DNA of 64,000 nucleotides from Thermotomaculum hydrothermale (GTDB lineage Bacteria; Acidobacteriota; Holophagae; Thermotomaculales; Thermotomaculaceae). Under the pieces are notes generated by a model that did not search any database, was not told where the DNA came from, and saw only the letters and a list, made by a program, of their open reading frames with translations. Shown one piece after another: positions 43,031 to 53,375 of the stretch; within the stretch, counting starts at the first letter, position 1, and each line of letters starts with the position of its first letter. Location of the stretch: assembly GCF_016592575.1 (NCBI RefSeq), contig NZ_AP017470.1:186001-250000 (forward strand), in the 5' to 3' direction. Position numbers and translations under genes: made by a program.

Positions 43031-43627
43031 ATGGAAAATCTATCTCCTAAGGCACAGGCCGGGTTGCTAATAGGTTTGCTTGCTATTTTTTACCTTATAG
43101 GGTATTTGGTTTTTATAAAAGGCTGGTATTCGTCCACAGCTTCTTACAATAAGCAAATAGAAAAACTTGATAAAGAAATAAAAGAAGCAAAAAAGCTAAC
43201 AAAACATATTGAACAATTTAGAGCAAAAAAGAAGGATTTGCAAAATCAATTAAAAATATTGAAACAAATTCTTCCTAGCAAAGAGGAAGCAGGCCAGCTT
43301 TACAGTAAATTAAATAAAATGGCTCAGGAAAGTGGAGTAGAAATAGTTGAAATTAAGGCAGGACAGAAAAAGCCCATGGGCATAACCTTTGAGCTTCCTT
43401 ACAAGATCAAAATGAAAGCAAGGTATCATGATGTTGGCTTTTTCTTTGCAAAACTTGCAAACTTTGAAAAAATTATCAATATAACAGAGTTTAAAATGGA
43501 AAAACCAAAAAAGATTACTTCTAAATATTCAGTTTTTGTTGATTGTACAGCTTCCACATATATTTACAACGAGAATGCAGACAATATGGAGGCCGACAAT
43601 TCAACAAATAGAAGGAGAAGAAGATGA
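43031..43627 (+). CDS. pilO: Type IV pilus assembly protein PilO
   Basis: 198 residues: a short cytoplasmic start, one transmembrane helix (GLLIGLLAIFYLIGYLVFI), a coiled coil (about 38-75) and the PilO domain (LPSKEEAGQLYSKLNKMAQ, ITFELPYKIKMKARY, YHDVGFFFAKLANFEKII). It pairs with PilN to join PilM to PilP/PilQ. The C-terminal tail NRRRRR is unusually basic. Overlaps pilP by ATGA. Confidence 0.93.
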   Translation: MENLSPKAQAGLLIGLLAIFYLIGYLVFIKGWYSSTASYNKQIEKLDKEIKEAKKLTKHIEQFRAKKKDLQNQLKILKQILPSKEEAGQLYSKLNKMAQESGVEIVEIKAGQKKPMGITFELPYKIKMKARYHDVGFFFAKLANFEKIINITEFKMEKPKKITSKYSVFVDCTASTYIYNENADNMEADNSTNRRRRR

Positions 43628-44121
43628 AAAAGGTAACAGTAATATTAATAGTGCTTTCTTTTGTCTTCTCTGGGGTTGCGCAGGTCAAGGATAAAAAAGA
43701 GAATAAATCTCAGGTTCCTGAGGTTGTTATGCCGTTTACTTATCAACCTAAATCAAAAAGGGATCCTTTTATTTCCCCTTTTGACCTTGAAATGCTAAAA
43801 ACCGGGAAAAAGAAAAAGATTCCTGGAATAGCAGGGATGTCAATTGATGAGATTGTTTTACAGGGAATTATAAAGTCAAAGAAAAGAGGGTACGAGGCTC
43901 TTGTTTTAGGTAGTGATAATAAAGTTTACTGGATAAAACCGGGGGATAAGTTATACGATGGAGAGGTATTAGAAATTGGAATGGGCAAAAAATCTCCGGA
44001 TGAAATTTCGTCTCCTGCTGAGGCTGGAAAAGTTTTTGGGTATGTTATTTTCAGGCAGTACGTTAATGACCCAAGTTTAATTAAACCTTACAAAGACATA
44101 AAAAAATATTTGGATAAATAG
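43624..44121 (+). CDS. pilP: Pilus assembly protein PilP
   Basis: 165 residues. A signal sequence (MKKVTVILIVLSFVFSGVAQ) without the usual lipobox Cys, so it may not be lipidated. KRDPFISPF is the PilP core start, and GIAGMSIDEIVLQGIIKSK and WIKPGDKLYDGEVLEI cover the beta-sandwich that docks on PilQ. It links the inner-membrane PilNO complex to the secretin. Confidence 0.9.
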   Translation: MKKVTVILIVLSFVFSGVAQVKDKKENKSQVPEVVMPFTYQPKSKRDPFISPFDLEMLKTGKKKKIPGIAGMSIDEIVLQGIIKSKKRGYEALVLGSDNKVYWIKPGDKLYDGEVLEIGMGKKSPDEISSPAEAGKVFGYVIFRQYVNDPSLIKPYKDIKKYLDK

Positions 44122-44130
44122 GAGGGGTAA

Positions 44131-46131
44131 ATGTTTAAACGTGTTTTTCTGTTACTTTGCTTAATATCGTTAAGCCAGGTGGTGTTTGGGTTTTCTATTA
44201 AGGGGATAAACTTTGTAGAAAACAAAAGTGGGACAAAAGTTACTGTTATTCATGACAGCAATAACCCCCTCCACTATAATATTGTGACAAATAACGGGAG
44301 ATTGTTTGTGGTTGAAATAGAGGGGATTGGAAATATAAAAACAGAGGTTCCTGTTATAAATACAGAAGAGGTAATGTCATTCAATGCTGAACCTATTGAT
44401 GATGTTATTAGATTGACCTTTTTGCTAAAGGATAATGTGAAGGCCAAAGTATTGAACAATCCAAGAACCCTGTCTTTTATATTCTATCCTGTAAAGGATA
44501 AAACGACTATAAAATCAATTGATGTTGAAGATGTCCTTGACAACTTAACTCTTGTAAAGTTTGCATGCAATAAAAAACCTTATTATACAATTGAAAAAGA
44601 CAACAATATTGTGACTTTAGTTTTGCATAATGCATCTTTAGCAACTAATATCAATGATATAAAAGGCGTTAAAGTATCGCAGCTTGATGATGATGTAATT
44701 GTAAAAGTTCAGAAAGATGTTGAACACCTTTCAACCAGGGTTAAGTTTTCAAACAACAGCTTACTTCTCTATGTAGGCGAACAGGTTCAAGCTGCACAGG
44801 AAACTACCCCAGAACAAGTAACCGGGAATGAGGAACTGCAGTATGCTTTTTTAACAAAGACTATTGCAGGTGGCCAAAAAAAGTATGTGGGAGAAAAGAT
44901 TGGTTTAATTGATATTAAAGATATTGATATAAGAGATTTGCTCAGATACATAGCAGATTTTGCAGGCTTAAACCTTATTGTTGATTCCTCTGTTGAAGGG
45001 ACTGCTACATATAGATTTAAAGATATTCCCTGGGATCAGGCATTAGACATTATATTAAAAGACAAAGGTTTGGGAAGTGAATTACAAAACGGTGTTTTAA
45101 GGGTTGCAACACTTGATAAGTTTAGAAAAGAGGCTGAAGAGAGAAGAAAACTTAAAGAGGAAAAGGAACTTGCAGTAGATACTCAGACAATAGCAAAATC
45201 CCTTTCATATGCAAAAGCAAAAGAAGTTGAACCTATTTTGAAATCATTCCTTTCAAAAAGAGGGCAGATAATTGTTGATGAAAGGACAAATACCGTAATT
45301 ATTACAGATATTCCCAAAAAGATCCCGCCTATTTTAGAAATGATTGACCTTCTTGATAGGGCGAATACTCAGGTACTTATTGAGGCAAGAATTGTAGAAA
45401 CCAAAAAGGTTTTTGCAAAAGAAATAGGTATTCAATGGGGATTCACTGGAATATACGATTCATCTCTGGGTACCCAGACAGGTATGTCATTTCCAAATAC
45501 TATTAGGGTAGGTGGAACTGTAAACCCGGCAGACGGGACATTGGGGCCAATTGGAAGTGGTTATGCGGTTAATTTGCCTGCTGTGAATACTACATCTTCA
45601 ATAGGATTGATGTTAGGGAATGTCTTAGGTTCATTCTCCCTTGATATGGTTTTGTCTGCAATGGAAAATGAAGGAATGGGAAGGATTTTATCAAGACCTC
45701 ATGTCGTTGCTCAGAATAATAAAACAGCGGTTATTGAAAGTGGTGCGAGAATCCCTATTCAGACAGTTCAGAACAATACGGTAACTGTGAAGTACATTAA
45801 TGCTTCGTTGAAATTAGAGGTGACACCTCAGATTACGGCTGAAGGAACTATAATTATGGATTTGAATGTTAAAAAAGAGGAGCCTGACTGGACACATACT
45901 GTTCAGGGTAACCCGACAATTATTACAAGAAATGCAAATACCCAGGTGCTTGTAAAGGATGGCGGCACTACGGTAATAGGTGGAATTTTCCAGGTAAATG
46001 ATCAGAATTCTAACGACTATGTTCCAGGTTTAAGAAACATTCCGTTGATAAGCTGGTTATTTAGGCACAAGCTTGAAAGTTCTGAAAATAATGAATTATT
46101 GATTTTTATAACCCCAAAAATAGTTAAATAA
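44131..46131 (+). CDS. pilQ: Type IV pilus secretin PilQ
   Basis: 666 residues. After a signal peptide comes an AMIN-like beta region (peptidoglycan or septal targeting), a second weakly conserved region, the STN domain (IDIRDLLRYIADFAGLNLIV), secretin N domain (KSLSYAKAKEVEPILKSFL; TNTVIITDIPKKI) and the secretin core (LIEARIVETKK; LSRPHVVAQNNKTAVI; VKDGGTTVIGGIF; VPGLRNIPLISWLF; ELLIFITPKIV). It makes the outer-membrane gate for the pilus. AAGGAGGGG-type ribosome site upstream. The set lacks pilA-D/T, which must lie elsewhere. Confidence 0.96.
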   Translation: MFKRVFLLLCLISLSQVVFGFSIKGINFVENKSGTKVTVIHDSNNPLHYNIVTNNGRLFVVEIEGIGNIKTEVPVINTEEVMSFNAEPIDDVIRLTFLLKDNVKAKVLNNPRTLSFIFYPVKDKTTIKSIDVEDVLDNLTLVKFACNKKPYYTIEKDNNIVTLVLHNASLATNINDIKGVKVSQLDDDVIVKVQKDVEHLSTRVKFSNNSLLLYVGEQVQAAQETTPEQVTGNEELQYAFLTKTIAGGQKKYVGEKIGLIDIKDIDIRDLLRYIADFAGLNLIVDSSVEGTATYRFKDIPWDQALDIILKDKGLGSELQNGVLRVATLDKFRKEAEERRKLKEEKELAVDTQTIAKSLSYAKAKEVEPILKSFLSKRGQIIVDERTNTVIITDIPKKIPPILEMIDLLDRANTQVLIEARIVETKKVFAKEIGIQWGFTGIYDSSLGTQTGMSFPNTIRVGGTVNPADGTLGPIGSGYAVNLPAVNTTSSIGLMLGNVLGSFSLDMVLSAMENEGMGRILSRPHVVAQNNKTAVIESGARIPIQTVQNNTVTVKYINASLKLEVTPQITAEGTIIMDLNVKKEEPDWTHTVQGNPTIITRNANTQVLVKDGGTTVIGGIFQVNDQNSNDYVPGLRNIPLISWLFRHKLESSENNELLIFITPKIVK

Positions 46132-46152
46132 ATATATATGAGGGAGAAAGAT

Positions 46153-47493
46153 ATGATGAAAAGACTTTTAACAATTTTTAGCCTTTTTATAGTTGTTGCA
46201 GGAATGGTTGCTTGTAGTGGTGGTGCAGAGGGCGATCCTCAGGTGCCCAGCACTTTTAAAATTGAAAGTGTACTGTCAGAGGGAAATACCAACAATGTGG
46301 AAGCTGATATGATTAATAGTGATGATGGTCTTACTGCTGATTATGTTTCAGTTACTGTTAGCAATTACTTAAAAAATGCATCCGCTACTCCTTCACACTT
46401 TAACGACATTACAATTTACAAGTACAGCGTTCATTTTTATAGAAACGATGGCGGAACAGTGTTTAGCGACTTTGAAAGAGCAGTAACAGAGACAGTTCAG
46501 GTAAACTCTACAAAAACATTTAGTCTTGAATTGGTAAGGTTAGATGAAAAAACCCATGGTGCTCTTGCTGGGACTTACTCCCCTTACGAAATGAATGCTG
46601 AAATTACCCTTTATGGTAAAAACGGTTCAGGCCAGTATGTTCAGGCTAAGGGGACAATTGGCATTACAATTGCCAACTTTGGAAACGATACCGCCAGCCT
46701 TACTCCTTCAATTGATTTGTTAAGTGCAGACAAAACTATAATTTCAGACGGCGATGATGTAACATTATTCTGGTTGTTATCCGGTAGTGTTGCTGAAATA
46801 GTTATTCAACCTGGAGATATCCATCTTAACCCGGTTGATTACTACCCTTACGGTTCTTATACTCTTCATAATGTCACTCCTCCCGTAACTTACACATTAA
46901 TTGTTTCAAGCCCGTTTGGAACTGCTTCTTCAGAGGTTTCTATAGATTCTGCTGCAACTTCTGGCGGTGTTATTGACCCTGTTATAAACCTTTTTATGGT
47001 TTCTCCAACAACTATAAGCGCAGGTCAGCAGGCGGTTATCAGTTATGATGTCTCAAATGCCGATTCTTTAACTCTTTACCCAGGAGCCCAGACTTTAACA
47101 TTACCTTCAGGTGAAATAACTGTAAGCCCAACATATACGACAGATTATGTATTGCTTGCAAAGAATAATTCTGGAGGAATGGCAAGTGCAACTCAAACAT
47201 TAACAGTAAACAATGTGACTGAAGCAAGTATTACAATGTTTACTGGCTCAAGGAAAGAAGTAGAGGCTGGTGATGTAATTACTTTATACTGGACTATTGA
47301 GGGTACTTACGATAAAGCTGAAATTTTCCCATGGAATGCTGCTAACGATACAGACAAGATAATGGAAGTTACTGGAATGAACTCTATTACAACTCCTCCT
47401 ATTAATAATGACACTACCTTTGTACTCTCTGTATACTCAGGGAACAAAGTGATCAATGCTACATTTGAAGTTACTCTTGCGCAAAACAATTAA
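46153..47493 (+). CDS. Lipoprotein with Ig-like repeats, after pilQ
   Basis: About 446 residues from ATG 46153 (GAGGGAG upstream; an ATG at 46138 lies before the ribosome site). Lipobox VVAGMVACSG. After an N-terminal beta domain come three or more Ig-like units with the same grammar as in the subtilase: SADKTIISDGDDVTLFW, SPTTISAGQQAVISY and EVEAGDVITLYW. It is likely an outer-membrane or periplasmic lipoprotein. Its place directly after pilQ suggests a pilot or structural partner of the pilus. Function not known. Confidence 0.8.
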   Translation: MMKRLLTIFSLFIVVAGMVACSGGAEGDPQVPSTFKIESVLSEGNTNNVEADMINSDDGLTADYVSVTVSNYLKNASATPSHFNDITIYKYSVHFYRNDGGTVFSDFERAVTETVQVNSTKTFSLELVRLDEKTHGALAGTYSPYEMNAEITLYGKNGSGQYVQAKGTIGITIANFGNDTASLTPSIDLLSADKTIISDGDDVTLFWLLSGSVAEIVIQPGDIHLNPVDYYPYGSYTLHNVTPPVTYTLIVSSPFGTASSEVSIDSAATSGGVIDPVINLFMVSPTTISAGQQAVISYDVSNADSLTLYPGAQTLTLPSGEITVSPTYTTDYVLLAKNNSGGMASATQTLTVNNVTEASITMFTGSRKEVEAGDVITLYWTIEGTYDKAEIFPWNAANDTDKIMEVTGMNSITTPPINNDTTFVLSVYSGNKVINATFEVTLAQNN

Positions 47494-47502
47494 GGGAGTT
47501 AA

Positions 47503-48471
47503 ATGCTCGAAAAGATTGATTTAGTAAAACAGGTTGAGAAAAAGATAAAAAACAATGATTATAAAGGGGCACTTGGTGACATCACCAGGTGCCTCGAATT
47601 GTATCCAAATTTTATTGTAGCCAAGGTTTTGAAGGCAGAGTGCCTGCTTAACCTTAATAATGCGGAAGAGGCTCTCGCTCTTGCAAATGAAGTATTATTT
47701 TCAAGTCCTGATAATATTAAAGCAAGAAAGATTGCTATTGAGGCTAATTTAAGAGTGGGTAATGTAGAAGAAGCAAAAAGTCATGTTGATTTTTTAGGCT
47801 TTCTTCTTCCTGCAAATCACCCTTATTTAGATGAAATTAAGAAGAAGATTAATGAACAAGAAAAGTTAAGTCAGGTTGACAATGATGAAACCTTTGAAAT
47901 TGAAAGAACTGAATTAACTAATGATAAAGATGAACAGCCAGATGAAGTTATTGAAAATGTAGATCAGGAATTAAAAGAAGAAGACTACCCTGTTGAGAAA
48001 ACAAAAGAGATTTCTGAAGACGAAAGAATAGAAACTGATAGGGACGAAGATGAATTGGTAAAGGATTCTGAAGAAAAAGAAGATGATTTCCTGATTGAAT
48101 CTCAGGATATTGAGGAAGAAATCGGAGATGAGTATTCAAGCGGAGAGCAGGTAGATGAAATTAAAAAAGAAGAAGTTGTAACAGGAGTTCTTCCGGATCA
48201 GATTTCAACAGTCACATTACCTGACAAAAAAGAAGAGCCTGAAATAAAGACAAGGACACTGGCTTTGATATATGAAAGACAGGGTATGTTTGAAGAGGCT
48301 CTTGAGATATTAGAGAATCTTTTTGATGAAACTCAAGATATAGAGCTTCTAAAAGATATTGAAAGAATTAAAACCAAATTAAAGGGCGGAGATAAAAACG
48401 AATTTGTTATTAAAAAAATAAAGATTCTTGAAAATTGGTTAGAGAGAGTGAAATGGCATTCAAGCAATTAA
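47503..48471 (+). CDS. Acidic TPR protein of unknown function
   Basis: 322 residues. The first 110 form about three TPR units (NDYKGALGDITRCLELYPN; AEEALALANEVLF; GNVEEAKSHVDFL). Residues about 125-235 are a low-complexity Glu/Asp linker. A single C-terminal TPR-like hairpin (YERQGMFEEALEILENLF) and helix close the protein. No signal peptide. The next gene starts inside its last 19 bases. An acidic linker between interaction repeats suggests a scaffold, perhaps for the pilus base; this is inference. Confidence 0.7.
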   Translation: MLEKIDLVKQVEKKIKNNDYKGALGDITRCLELYPNFIVAKVLKAECLLNLNNAEEALALANEVLFSSPDNIKARKIAIEANLRVGNVEEAKSHVDFLGFLLPANHPYLDEIKKKINEQEKLSQVDNDETFEIERTELTNDKDEQPDEVIENVDQELKEEDYPVEKTKEISEDERIETDRDEDELVKDSEEKEDDFLIESQDIEEEIGDEYSSGEQVDEIKKEEVVTGVLPDQISTVTLPDKKEEPEIKTRTLALIYERQGMFEEALEILENLFDETQDIELLKDIERIKTKLKGGDKNEFVIKKIKILENWLERVKWHSSN

Positions 48472-48785
48472 TATCAGATTTAAATGTAAAATCTATTCTG
48501 GTTTTTGATAGTCAAGGCTTGTTGATATACTCTTCTGAGGCAATCTATGATTATATCCATGAGCCTGAAATGTTAGCTGTAGAATTGTTGGATTTTGTTA
48601 ATTCTTTGCAACCTTTGCCTTTGTTTTTCCCTGACCATTATATTATTAAGGCTGATGGTCTCAATTTTTTTGTAAAAAAACACCAGGATTTTTATGTTGT
48701 GCTGCTTGCAGATGATAGCAGATTGTTAAAAGCCAATCTGGATTTTATAAAAGTTTATAATAGGGTAATAAAGACTCTTTTATGA
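48453..48785 (+). CDS. Small protein, possibly Roadblock/LC7-like
   Basis: About 110 residues from ATG 48453 (AGAGAG upstream). The start NVKSILVFDSQGLLIYSSE resembles the first strands of Roadblock/LC7 domains (MglB, RarD), followed by a helix and two more strands (HYIIKADGLNFFVKK, FYVVLLADDSRLLKAN). Roadblock proteins regulate small GTPases such as MglA, which place pili in some bacteria. No MglA is in the window and the match is by eye only. Overlaps the TPR gene by 19 bases and pepP/Q by four. Confidence 0.5.
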   Translation: MAFKQLISDLNVKSILVFDSQGLLIYSSEAIYDYIHEPEMLAVELLDFVNSLQPLPLFFPDHYIIKADGLNFFVKKHQDFYVVLLADDSRLLKANLDFIKVYNRVIKTLL

Positions 48786-49879
48786 AAAATTTCCAATTTG
48801 ATTTTAAAAATAGAATTCAAAAATTAAGAGATTTTTTGTGTTTGAAGAAACAAAAGGCAGTTTTATTTACTGATTTAAAGGATATTTTTTATTTTTCAGG
48901 CTTTAAAGGTAGTAAAGCCTTTTTATTGATTACTGGCGACAAAGAATTTCTTATTACTGATTTCAGATACTTTGAAAAAGTTGATAAAGATGGTTGTTAC
49001 GGTGAATTATTTAAGGTTAAATCAAGCTATTTTGATGATACTGCTGGATTTATTTTTTCTCTTAAAATTAAAGAAATTGTATTAGATGAGGCCAAAACAA
49101 CTTGTGAGATTTACAATGAATTAACCTCACGATTACCTGAGACATCTTTTTCTTTTCAAAAAAATATTAGTAACGAAATAAGAGGTGTAAAAGAGAAAGA
49201 AGAAATTGAAATTATAAAGGAGGGGGCTTTAAAAACCTCAAAAGTTTTTGAGAAAGCCCTTTCTTTTTTGACAAAGGGGATAACGGAGAAATCTTTTGCT
49301 TTAATCCTTGAAGATCTGCTTAAAAAAGAGGGTTTTGAAAATGTGTCTTTTCCCCCTATTGTGTTGTTTGGGAAAAATTCAAGTATGCCCCATGGAGAAT
49401 CAGGTAATACTCCATTAGATGAAAATCAGGCTGTGCTTGTTGATTTTGGCGGTATATATAAAGGCTATTGTACAGATTTTACAAGAACCTTGTTTTTTGG
49501 TAATCCCGATAGTTCTTTTATACACATTTACTCTAAACTTTTAAATTGTCAGAAAACTGTTATAGATAAAGCTCGTACCGGGATGAAGGCTTTTCAAGTT
49601 GATGCTATTGGTAGAGAGTGTCTTGATTCTGTTAGCCTGGGAGAATTTTTTCAACACAGCCTTGGACATGGAGTAGGGCTTGAGATTCATGAATCCCCTA
49701 TGGTTTCCCCCTTTAGTGATATTGTTATTGAGAATGGAATGGTTTTTACTGTTGAGCCTGGAGTTTATTTTGAAAATAGGTTTGGCATTAGAATAGAAGA
49801 TATGGTTGTAGTTGAAAATGATAGGTTGAATGTATTGACTGATTTTCCAAAAGAACTTATACTCATTAAGCAGGAATAA
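48782..49879 (+). CDS. M24 Xaa-Pro-type aminopeptidase
   Basis: 365 residues. The N-terminal creatinase-like domain (VLFTDLKDIFYFSGFKGS) precedes the pita-bread domain with the metal ligands: Asp pair in VLVDFGGIYKGYCTDFTRT, His in SLGHGVGLEIHE, and the two Glu in TVEPGVYF and RIEDMV. It removes N-terminal residues before proline. It stands next to efp, a common pairing, and overlaps the preceding gene by ATGA. Confidence 0.93.
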   Translation: MKNFQFDFKNRIQKLRDFLCLKKQKAVLFTDLKDIFYFSGFKGSKAFLLITGDKEFLITDFRYFEKVDKDGCYGELFKVKSSYFDDTAGFIFSLKIKEIVLDEAKTTCEIYNELTSRLPETSFSFQKNISNEIRGVKEKEEIEIIKEGALKTSKVFEKALSFLTKGITEKSFALILEDLLKKEGFENVSFPPIVLFGKNSSMPHGESGNTPLDENQAVLVDFGGIYKGYCTDFTRTLFFGNPDSSFIHIYSKLLNCQKTVIDKARTGMKAFQVDAIGRECLDSVSLGEFFQHSLGHGVGLEIHESPMVSPFSDIVIENGMVFTVEPGVYFENRFGIRIEDMVVVENDRLNVLTDFPKELILIKQE

Positions 49880-49891
49880 TGGAGGTGAAAT

Positions 49892-50452
49892 ATGTACGAT
49901 ACAAGTGACTTTAGAAATGGTCTAAAAATTGAAATTGATGGCACCCCTTTTGAAATAATAGAGTTTTTACATGTAAAACCTGGGAAGGGTGGTGCTTTTG
50001 TTAGAACAAAGTTAAAAAATCTTCAAACCGGGGCGGTTTTAAACAAAACCTTTCGTTCAGGTGAAAAGGTGGGCAAACCTGACCTTGTTGATAGACATAT
50101 GCAGTTTCTTTACTCTCAGGGCGATGAATTGGTTTTTATGGATCTGGAAACATACGAACAATTTACTATTCCCTTTGAAAAGATAGAGGATAAAGCAAAA
50201 TTTTTGAAGGAAAATATGGAAGTAGACGTTCTATACTATAAAAATGAACCTATCTCTGTTGAGTTACCTACTTTTGTAGAATTAGAGGTTGTGGAAACAG
50301 AGCCTGGATTTAAGGGAGACACAGCAACTGGTGGAACGAAGCCGGCTGTTCTTGAAACAGGAGCTAAAATAAATGTCCCTCTGTTTATTAATGTTGGGGA
50401 TAAATTAAAGATTGACACCAGAACCGGTCAGTATGTTGAGAGGGTGAAATAA
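49892..50452 (+). CDS. efp: Translation elongation factor P
   Basis: 186 residues, the standard length. Domain I ends in the loop [10 protein letters not shown], with K32 at the tip where modification takes place; the C-terminal signature KTINVGD-like segment is [22 protein letters not shown] relieves ribosome stalling at polyproline. The modifying enzymes are not here. The stop overlaps the accB start by one base (TAATG), an efp-accB-accC order seen in many bacteria. Confidence 0.97.
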   Translation: MYDTSDFRNGLKIEIDGTPFEIIEFLHVKPGKGGAFVRTKLKNLQTGAVLNKTFRSGEKVGKPDLVDRHMQFLYSQGDELVFMDLETYEQFTIPFEKIEDKAKFLKENMEVDVLYYKNEPISVELPTFVELEVVETEPGFKGDTATGGTKPAVLETGAKINVPLFINVGDKLKIDTRTGQYVERVK

Positions 50453-50901
50453 TGGATATAAAAGAAATAAAACAATTGATGGAAGCATTTGCTAAAAATG
50501 GTTTGACAAAGCTTGAACTTACAAATGGAGATTTTAGTATAAAATTAAAAAAAGAGGTCTCTGAAGTAAAGGTTGTGCAAGCAGGAGAACCAGTCCATGT
50601 TCCTTCTGTTACCCCTGCAAAGGTGGAAACTGTTGAAGAAAAAGAAGAGGGAGACGAAAACCTGATATACATTACATCTCCAATTATTGGAACATTTTAC
50701 AGAGCACCCAGTCCAGATTCAGACCCTTATGTAGAGGTTGGAAGCAGGGTGAAAAAGGGAGATGTTCTTTGCATCGTTGAAGCTATGAAAATTATGAATG
50801 AAATTGAAAGTGAGTATGATGGGGTAATTGTCAAAATCTTCCCGAAAAATGCTGAGGCTGTGGAATACGGCCAGAAGCTTTTTGCGTTAAAGCCTGAGTA
50901 A
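50452..50901 (+). CDS. accB: Biotin carboxyl carrier protein of acetyl-CoA carboxylase
   Basis: 149 residues. N-terminal helical part, an acidic linker (to about 70), then the biotinyl domain with K113 in [12 protein letters not shown] as the biotin site; the thumb segment [17 protein letters not shown] is present. It carries CO2 between AccC (next gene) and the carboxyltransferase, starting fatty acid synthesis. Confidence 0.96.
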   Translation: MDIKEIKQLMEAFAKNGLTKLELTNGDFSIKLKKEVSEVKVVQAGEPVHVPSVTPAKVETVEEKEEGDENLIYITSPIIGTFYRAPSPDSDPYVEVGSRVKKGDVLCIVEAMKIMNEIESEYDGVIVKIFPKNAEAVEYGQKLFALKPE

Positions 50902-50913
50902 TAAGGGAAAGGT

Positions 50914-52275
50914 ATGTTTAAAAAGATTCTTATTGCGAACAGAGGAGAGATTGCTCTTCGAGTAATTAATGCTTGCAGGGAATTGGGAATAAAAACTGTT
51001 GCAGTATACTCTGAAGCAGACAAAGACTCTCTTCATGTTAAATTTGCTGATGAGTGCATATGCATAGGTCCTCCGCAAAGTTATAAAAGTTATTTGCATA
51101 TACCTTCTATCATTGCAGCGGCAGAAATTACAGGGGCTGATGCTATACACCCTGGATATGGTTTTCTTGCTGAAAATGCTCAATTTGCTGAAGTGTGTAA
51201 AAGTTGTGGCATTACTTTTATAGGGCCGGAACCTGATCACATAAGGCTTATGGGAGACAAGGCTGTTGCAAGGCAAACTGTAATGAAGAAAAATGTTCCT
51301 GTTGTTCCTGGTAGCGAAGGTGGATTGTCCGATATTGGTGAATTAAAGTCATTGGCAGCTAAAATTGGGTACCCTGTAATCCTTAAAGCCTCGGCAGGTG
51401 GAGGCGGAAAGGGAATGAGAGTTGTCTGGAGCGAGGATGAACTACAGTCGCAATTTGAAACAGCAAAAAATGAAGCAATGGCAGCTTTCGGCAATCCAGA
51501 GATATACCTTGAAAAATATATTGTTAATCCCAGGCATATTGAGATTCAGATTGTGGCGGATAAATTTGGCCATGTTATTTACCTTGGTGAAAGAGAATGC
51601 TCAATTCAAAGGAATCATCAGAAAATTATTGAAGAGGCACCGTCATCGGTTTTGACTGATGATTTAAGAAAAGCCATGGGACAGGCTGCAAAAAAAGTTG
51701 CATCTGCTATTGGATACTCCAATGTGGGAACGGTGGAATTTTTATTAGACAAGGACAATAACTTTTATTTTATGGAAATGAATACCAGAATTCAGGTAGA
51801 ACATACTGTAACAGAAGGAATTACAGACATTGACCTTGTTAAACTTCAGATTGAGCTTGCAGCAGGGGAAAAATTAAAATTAAAACAAAAAGATATTAGG
51901 ATTACTGGGCATGCAATTGAGTGCAGGGTAAATGCTGAAGACCCAAAAACTTTTATGCCATCTCCAGGTAAGATTGAAGCTTTTCATACCCCAGGAGGAC
52001 CAGGAATAAGAATTGATACTGCAGCCTACGCAGGCTATACAGTTCCTCCATATTATGATTCAATGATTGCCAAAGTGATTGCCCATGGGAGAAACAGGGA
52101 AGAAGCAATTGCCAGAATGAAAAGGGCGTTGGAAATGTTTCTTATTGAGGGGATAAAAACAAATATCCCATTACATTTAAAGATTCTTGAAGACGAGTTT
52201 TTTATTAAAGGGGAAATTAATACACACTTTATGGAAGAGTTTTTCAGGAGAAATGAGATATCTGGTACTGAGTGA
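50914..52275 (+). CDS. accC: Biotin carboxylase subunit of acetyl-CoA carboxylase
   Basis: 453 residues. ATP-grasp enzyme with [15 protein letters not shown] at the start, the glycine-rich lid [32 protein letters not shown] and [14 protein letters not shown]. It carboxylates biotin on AccB. Twelve bases after accB. The C terminus overlaps the phosphodiesterase gene by 23 bases. Confidence 0.97.
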   Translation: MFKKILIANRGEIALRVINACRELGIKTVAVYSEADKDSLHVKFADECICIGPPQSYKSYLHIPSIIAAAEITGADAIHPGYGFLAENAQFAEVCKSCGITFIGPEPDHIRLMGDKAVARQTVMKKNVPVVPGSEGGLSDIGELKSLAAKIGYPVILKASAGGGGKGMRVVWSEDELQSQFETAKNEAMAAFGNPEIYLEKYIVNPRHIEIQIVADKFGHVIYLGERECSIQRNHQKIIEEAPSSVLTDDLRKAMGQAAKKVASAIGYSNVGTVEFLLDKDNNFYFMEMNTRIQVEHTVTEGITDIDLVKLQIELAAGEKLKLKQKDIRITGHAIECRVNAEDPKTFMPSPGKIEAFHTPGGPGIRIDTAAYAGYTVPPYYDSMIAKVIAHGRNREEAIARMKRALEMFLIEGIKTNIPLHLKILEDEFFIKGEINTHFMEEFFRRNEISGTE

Positions 52276-52990
52276 TATTCACTCAAATATTGATGCTTTC
52301 AATTCGGTTTTATCTTTCTTTAAGAGGAAAAAATACAATAAAATTCTGTTTTTAGGTGACCTTGTAGGCTATGCTGCTGCCCCCAATCAGGTTGTTGAAA
52401 AATTCCGCTCATTGAAAAATGTGCTTTATGTTAGAGGGAATCACGATAAGGTATGTTCAGGCATAGAAAAAGGCAATCATTTTAATGATAAGGCAAAGGC
52501 AGCAGCTTTGTGGACTATGAAAAAGCTTACCAGGAATAACCTAAATTTTCTAAAAAAAATGCCCCAAGGACCCTTGGAAGTTAACAATGATATTCTAATA
52601 GCCCATGGTTCACCAATAAACGAAGACTTCTATATTTTTTCTGACTTTGATGCCTATCAGATTTTTATGCAGACAAATCACTTTATTACATTTATTGGGC
52701 ATACTCACTTACCAATTGTATATGAGTTTGATGGAGAAGATGTAAATGGATTCTTTTTAAGGGATAGAATGGTAATAAAACTTGATAGGAAAAAAAGGTA
52801 TATTATAAATCCTGGTTCTGTTGGCCAGCCAAGAGATAGAGACCCCAGAGCATCTGCTATTATTTATGACAGTAAACTTGACAAAATTTATGCGTATAGA
52901 ATAAATTACAATATTAACAAAGCTTTTGATAGGATTGTTAAAGAAAGGCTTCCTATTCATCTTGCTATAAGGCTGGGGTATGGAGTTTAA
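52253..52990 (+). CDS. YfcE/MJ0936-type metallophosphoesterase
   Basis: About 245 residues from ATG 52253 (CAGGAG upstream, inside accC). Calcineurin-like motifs: [43 protein letters not shown] and [10 protein letters not shown]. This single-domain cytoplasmic type hydrolyses phosphodiesters in vitro; the natural substrate is unknown. The next gene overlaps by 11 bases. Confidence 0.9.
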   Translation: MRYLVLSDIHSNIDAFNSVLSFFKRKKYNKILFLGDLVGYAAAPNQVVEKFRSLKNVLYVRGNHDKVCSGIEKGNHFNDKAKAAALWTMKKLTRNNLNFLKKMPQGPLEVNNDILIAHGSPINEDFYIFSDFDAYQIFMQTNHFITFIGHTHLPIVYEFDGEDVNGFFLRDRMVIKLDRKKRYIINPGSVGQPRDRDPRASAIIYDSKLDKIYAYRINYNINKAFDRIVKERLPIHLAIRLGYGV

Positions 52991-53375
52991 AGGGAAAAAG
53001 GGATTTACTGTAATTGAATTAATGGTCGTAATGACCATTATTCTTTTGCTGGCATCAGTGGCTGTTAAAATTAACAAAAAAGCCATTATTAAAGCAAAAG
53101 AAGCGGTATTAAAGGAGAACCTGTTTCAAATGAGGCAGGCTATTGAGCAGTACTATGCAGACAAGGGGCACTATCCAGATAGTCTTGAAACACTGGTTGA
53201 CGATGGATATATGAGAGAAATCCCCAAAGACCCATTCACAAAATCTTCAGACACATGGCAGGTTGAATATGAAAACCCTGAAGATGTAGGTGAAGATTAT
53301 GAGCCTGGTATAATTGATGTAAAAAGTGGATACTCAGGTAAAGCTCTGGATGGGACAAACTATGATGAGTGGTAA
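52980..53375 (+). CDS. Type II/IV pseudopilin (GspG-like)
   Basis: 131 residues. The prepilin cleavage site is KKG|FTVIELMVVM, with Glu at +5, followed by the hydrophobic spine. The C-terminal part has the GspG pattern: YYADKGHYPDSLETLVDDGY, IPKDPFT and W near the end. It is made as a precursor for the prepilin peptidase and would enter a pseudopilus or a type IV pilus. It overlaps its neighbours on both sides. Confidence 0.92.
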   Translation: MEFKGKKGFTVIELMVVMTIILLLASVAVKINKKAIIKAKEAVLKENLFQMRQAIEQYYADKGHYPDSLETLVDDGYMREIPKDPFTKSSDTWQVEYENPEDVGEDYEPGIIDVKSGYSGKALDGTNYDEW

